Assembly: GCA_937910665.1 (NCBI GenBank)
Contig: CALEPR010000063.1
Span: forward strand, 1 to 25,384
DNA: 25,384 nt
Direction of reading: 5' to 3'
Source of the DNA: an uncultured Selenomonadales bacterium
Lineage (GTDB): Bacteria > Bacillota > Negativicutes > Selenomonadales > Selenomonadaceae
Shown: piece after piece, positions 22,229-25,384 of the stretch
How the letters are laid out: each line of letters opens with the position of its first letter
How positions within the stretch are numbered: position 1 is the first letter of the stretch
Notes under the pieces: generated by a model
The model's input: the letters and a program-made list of their open reading frames with translations, nothing else
Told to the model about the DNA's origin: nothing
Databases searched by the model: none
Made by a program: the position numbers and the translations under genes

Positions 22229-23599
22229 ATGTTGCCGCCGGAGAATATTGAAAATAAAAATAAAAAATCAGGAAGCCAAATTGATTTCCTTCAAGATTGG
22301 GAAAAGGAGCTTGCGGAGGAAAGAAATAAAATTTATGACGATAGAAAAAATTTAAAAATGTTGGAAGCAAAAGTAAAGTTTCGCGAAAATTTACTTGTCA
22401 AGCGCGAAAGACAACTTGAAAAAATTGTCGTCGATCAAGCCGAGCGCGAAGAAAAATTGCGGCTGTCGGAAGAAACTGCGGAGGAAATTTCAAAATTTGC
22501 AGCAATGCTCGACGCTCAAAACGAAGAAGTTCAAAAGCAAAAAAATTTTCTAAAAAATTTACAGGAAGAACTCACAAAGCGCGAACAGGAAATTCAGACA
22601 AAAATTACCGACCAAGAAACTGTTCAAGTTGAAAAGTTGCAGAAAAAATTAAAAACTATTCGCGATCAAGAAATCAGAAGTTTAAATATCGAGTTGGAAA
22701 GAATGCGAAAAGATATGACTCGCGAAGTGGATCGTCGTCGCCAATCTTTGGAAAATGAAACCACACAAAGATTGTTTGCTCTCGATGAGGAATTGAAAAA
22801 GCGTCGCGAAAAATTCAACGCAAATTTAAATCAACTTCGCGCACAGACTGATGAAGAATTAAAAAATCTGCGCGAGGAATTTAATCAGTCTATTGCAAAG
22901 CGCAGAGAAAATTTTGAGGAAGAATTAAAAAAGCAGCGCGAACTTTCCACAGAAAAAATTTCTGTTCTTCGCGAGCAACATGAAGAATTTTTTCAGGAAC
23001 AGAAAAGTTCGTTGCAGAAAAAGGAAGAATCCTTGCGCGATTTACAAGCTCAATTAAATGTTGACAAGAAAAATTTAGAAGTTGAAAAATTACGCCTTAA
23101 AACAATGGAGAGAAAAATAAAAAATCTGCAGACAACTTTCGACCAAGAAATTGAGAGGCGGTTTGAGGCGCGCAAAAAAACTCTTGACGAAAAAATTTTG
23201 GCGATGAATCATGAAAATGAAATGCTTCGCTCAGAATTAAAAATTGCAGAAGAAAAGCTCGCAAGTTTTGAAACATTACGAGCAATTTATGGCGATAATC
23301 CTGAAATTCTCAGGCAGAGATTACTTGATCTGCAAAAGGCTTACGAATCGTTACAAGAAGAATTTTCAAAGCGTCCCGGTTCCGAAATTTTACAGCAACA
23401 TGAAAATTTGAAAGCGGAAAATTCCAGACTGAAAGTTGCGATTGATCAGCAATTGGAGCAGCTTGGAATTTTGAAACGACAAGCAAGCGAAGTTGAAGAA
23501 CTTAGGATCACGAATACAATTTTACAAGAAAGTTATGACGCTTTGCATGCTAAGTGGACGGAAGCGCAAGATTTAATTAAACATTTGCAAAAGTCATAA
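22229..23599 (+). CDS. Long coiled-coil protein, third gene of the helicase operon
   Basis: 456 residues, rich in Glu, Lys, Gln and Arg, with heptad-like spacing nearly from residue 15 to the end (EELKKRREKFNANLNQLRAQ is typical). A short less regular stretch with YGDNPEILRQRLLDLQKAY and RPGSE (about 350-390) may be a hinge. No ATPase motifs, signal peptide or membrane segment. The start is ATG 22229 with GAGGAG 8 bases upstream, 4 bp after the previous stop. The protein ends within coiled coil (EAQDLIKHLQKS) without a capping domain. It may be a filament or scaffold, or the N-terminal piece of an ancestor that once had a further domain. The symporter gene ends 6 bp away on the other strand. 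Confidence 0.85.
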   Translation: MLPPENIENKNKKSGSQIDFLQDWEKELAEERNKIYDDRKNLKMLEAKVKFRENLLVKRERQLEKIVVDQAEREEKLRLSEETAEEISKFAAMLDAQNEEVQKQKNFLKNLQEELTKREQEIQTKITDQETVQVEKLQKKLKTIRDQEIRSLNIELERMRKDMTREVDRRRQSLENETTQRLFALDEELKKRREKFNANLNQLRAQTDEELKNLREEFNQSIAKRRENFEEELKKQRELSTEKISVLREQHEEFFQEQKSSLQKKEESLRDLQAQLNVDKKNLEVEKLRLKTMERKIKNLQTTFDQEIERRFEARKKTLDEKILAMNHENEMLRSELKIAEEKLASFETLRAIYGDNPEILRQRLLDLQKAYESLQEEFSKRPGSEILQQHENLKAENSRLKVAIDQQLEQLGILKRQASEVEELRITNTILQESYDALHAKWTEAQDLIKHLQKS

Positions 23600-23605
23600 A
23601 AATTT

Positions 23606-25141
23606 TTATTTTTTGCCGAGCGCGACGCTCTGAGGAACAGTTGTCTCTTTGTCGTAGCAAGCAAATGCATTGTCTACCAAAGTTTTGTCAGGCTTGGAAG
23701 TAAATGCGCTGACTACAGGAACAATTATCAATCCTGCCAACATGGCAATCGCGCCGCTGTTAATCGGAGACTGCATTATCGCGGGGAAAGCAGGACGAAT
23801 TAACATATTCGCTGTCATTAAAATCGAGCCGAAAAGGAAACAAGTCCAGCAAGCCGCCGTTGTAACTTTTTTAGAATAGAGCGAATACATGAAAGGCGCG
23901 AGGAATGCTCCCGCCATAGCTCCCCAAGAAACGCCCATTAACTGCGCGATAAAGTTCACTGAACTTGTGTACTGGATTAAAGCAAGAACGGCTGAAATTG
24001 CGATGAAGACCACGATTAAAATTCTCATCAACAAAACTTGTTTCGCCTCAGACATATTTTTTACAATAGCACCTTTTATCAAGTCGATTGTCAAAGTTGA
24101 ACTCGACGCAATGACCAACGACGACAAAGTTGACATTGATGCAGACAAAACCAAAATCACAACAAGCGCGATCATTCCTTCTGACAATCCTGAAAGCATC
24201 GTCGGGACAACCGAGTCGAAACCGTTTGCCTTTATGTCAATTTGATCTGAAAATAATCTTCCGAAACCGCCAAGAAAATAACAGCCGCCGGCAACGACAA
24301 AAGCAAAGAAAGTTGAAATTATTGTGCCTTTCTGAATTGCTTGCTCATTTGTTATCGCGTAAAATTTCTGAACCATTTGAGGCAAGCCCCAAGTTCCCAG
24401 CGAAGTCAAAATTACAACAAACAAAAGATTGAGCGGATCAGGTCCGAAGAAAGATGAAAAAATTCCCGGCGTTGTGGAAACTGTTTCGTCAGTAATTCTT
24501 GCCAAGCCGTCCAGAGCATTCATGAAACCGCCTTTACTTTCCAGAACGGCAAAAATTACTGCGGTGATTCCTACCAACATCACCATGCCTTGAATAAAAT
24601 CATTTATCGCCGTCGCCATATATCCGCCGGCAATAACATAAATCGCAGTCAAAACTGCCATAAGTGCGATACAAATTGAGTAGTCAATATCAAAAGCCAT
24701 TCCAAATAGTCTGGAAAGTCCATTGTAAAGAGATGCGGTGTAGGGAATCATAAAAATAAAAATTATAATCGACGCACCAATTTTTAAAGCGTTCGAGCCG
24801 AAACGTTTTCCAAAAAATTGCGGCATAGTCGCCGAGTCCAAATGTTGCGACATAATTCTTGTCCGACGACCGAGAATAAACCAAGCCAGCAGCGAACCTA
24901 TTAAAGCATTTCCAATTCCTGCCCAAGTCGCCGCAATTCCATACTTCCAGCCAAATTGTCCCGCATAACCGACAAAGACAACCGCAGAAAAATAACTTGT
25001 GCCGTAAGCAAAAGCAGTCAACCAAGGACCGACATTTCTGCCGCCAAGCACAAATCCATCGACATCGGTAGCATTTTTTCTGCAGTACAGACCAATTCCA
25101 ATCAGCACGGCAAAATAACAAATCAATAGGGCAATTTTCAT
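23606..25141 (-). CDS. Sodium:solute symporter (PutP/PanF type)
   Basis: A 511-residue member of the SSS family with about 13 transmembrane helices. Family features: GFVLGGRNVGPWLTAFAYGT followed by SYFSAVVFVGYAG near the start, TAIYVIAGGYMATAINDFIQ, the GTWGLPQMVQKFYA stretch, VVILVLSASMSTLSSLVIAS (Na+-binding region) and a long hydrophobic C-terminal half. It imports an organic solute (proline, pantothenate, sugar or carboxylate) with Na+; the substrate is not readable, and the PutP/PanF branch is the closest by eye. The start is ATG 25141, with GAAGGAG upstream, and a good promoter lies at 25197-25226. It converges on the coiled-coil gene with a 6-bp gap and no clear hairpin terminator. 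Confidence 0.92.
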   Translation of the reverse strand: MKIALLICYFAVLIGIGLYCRKNATDVDGFVLGGRNVGPWLTAFAYGTSYFSAVVFVGYAGQFGWKYGIAATWAGIGNALIGSLLAWFILGRRTRIMSQHLDSATMPQFFGKRFGSNALKIGASIIIFIFMIPYTASLYNGLSRLFGMAFDIDYSICIALMAVLTAIYVIAGGYMATAINDFIQGMVMLVGITAVIFAVLESKGGFMNALDGLARITDETVSTTPGIFSSFFGPDPLNLLFVVILTSLGTWGLPQMVQKFYAITNEQAIQKGTIISTFFAFVVAGGCYFLGGFGRLFSDQIDIKANGFDSVVPTMLSGLSEGMIALVVILVLSASMSTLSSLVIASSSTLTIDLIKGAIVKNMSEAKQVLLMRILIVVFIAISAVLALIQYTSSVNFIAQLMGVSWGAMAGAFLAPFMYSLYSKKVTTAACWTCFLFGSILMTANMLIRPAFPAIMQSPINSGAIAMLAGLIIVPVVSAFTSKPDKTLVDNAFACYDKETTVPQSVALGKK

Positions 25142-25196
25142 TTACAAAACTCCTTCAAAAAATTTTTCCTATGTACCTCAAATGAAAATACGCTAC

Positions 25197-25226
25197 ATAA
25201 TATGACAAATTGTATATAAAAGTCAA
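25197..25226 (-). promoter_or_regulatory. Promoter of the symporter gene
   Basis: -35 TTGACT (complement of 25221-25226), 18-bp spacer, -10 TATTAT (complement of 25197-25202). A loose inverted pair ATGTA...TACAT surrounds the expected start region and might be an operator. Confidence 0.7.
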
Positions 25227-25257
25227 CTGTAGAAAATTTTGCAAATTGCAAAAAGCA

Positions 25258-25384
25258 ATGCAAGATTATCTTGACGACCCGAGCGACGCAAATAAACAAT
25301 GCCTGAAAGATTTAAAAATTTCCAACGCCAGATTAAAAGCGTTTAAAGAAGGTCGTGACTATGACTTAGATGTTGGAGCGTTTG
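25258..25384 (+). CDS. Possible start of an unknown gene, cut by window edge
   Basis: An open frame from ATG 25258 to the end of the window gives 42 residues, MQDYLDDPSDANKQCLKDLK and onward, with codon use like the neighbouring genes. No clear ribosome site is seen, and the frame is also open upstream to 25201, so the start is uncertain. I recognise no family. It diverges from the symporter gene. It may be a real gene or a remnant. Confidence 0.35.
   Translation, partial: MQDYLDDPSDANKQCLKDLKISNARLKAFKEGRDYDLDVGAF

Overview
The window reads as three stretches of DNA from different sources. Bases 1-1039 hold the N-terminal part of a eukaryote-type calcium-dependent protein kinase (minus strand), very AT-rich and protist-like. 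Bases about 1085-4715 are clearly richer in G+C, have weak or absent Shine-Dalgarno sequences, and look like Bacteroidota. They carry a small unknown gene and a minus-strand cassette: a decapitated SMC/DndD-like ATPase, a 200-residue protein and a WYL-type regulator. Bases about 4719-25384 are AT-rich, use strong Shine-Dalgarno sequences and are full of AAAATTTT tracts. An SLH-domain outer-membrane porin together with Firmicute-like PheS, HemW and DUF1850 proteins points to a Negativicutes bacterium (Selenomonas-like). The first switch falls between a kinase start and an unrelated gene; the second cuts two unrelated genes in half within about 30 bp. A mixed-community (for example rumen or gut) assembly chimera is the most economical explanation; a real insertion cannot be excluded from sequence alone.

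Layout of the Negativicutes part: the C-terminal half of galE ends in a good terminator. Then, on the minus strand, lie a Tat-exported GH43-type glycosidase, an SLH porin with its own terminator, an ABC-F ATPase and queF. queF and folC diverge from back-to-back promoters, and the queF mRNA starts with a leader that folds almost entirely into one long hairpin. folC-pheS-yczE-like form a plus-strand run closed by two tandem terminators. rpe and a DUF1850 gene follow and converge, with an 11-bp overlap, on a COG2509-type FAD protein. hemW has an extended -10 box so close to its ATG that it may be leaderless.

The most intriguing locus is 18594-23599: a promoter overlapping the hemW stop codon drives a tightly packed trio made of a UPF1-like SF1 helicase with a large unrecognised N-terminal region, an unknown 272-residue protein with a probable winged helix, and a 456-residue coiled-coil protein. 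Overlapping or nearly touching reading frames suggest that the three act together; I do not recognise the combination as a named system. A PutP/PanF-type sodium:solute symporter lies convergently after it, and a possible truncated ORF closes the window.

Other signals: two coding genes carry the same family of degenerate 7-bp tandem repeats, one of them beside an 8-bp repeat; three exact 9-bp repeats sit upstream of the porin promoter; Rpe ends in a natural run of five histidines; pheS lacks a neighbouring pheT. No tRNA, rRNA, CRISPR array or intact insertion sequence was seen.
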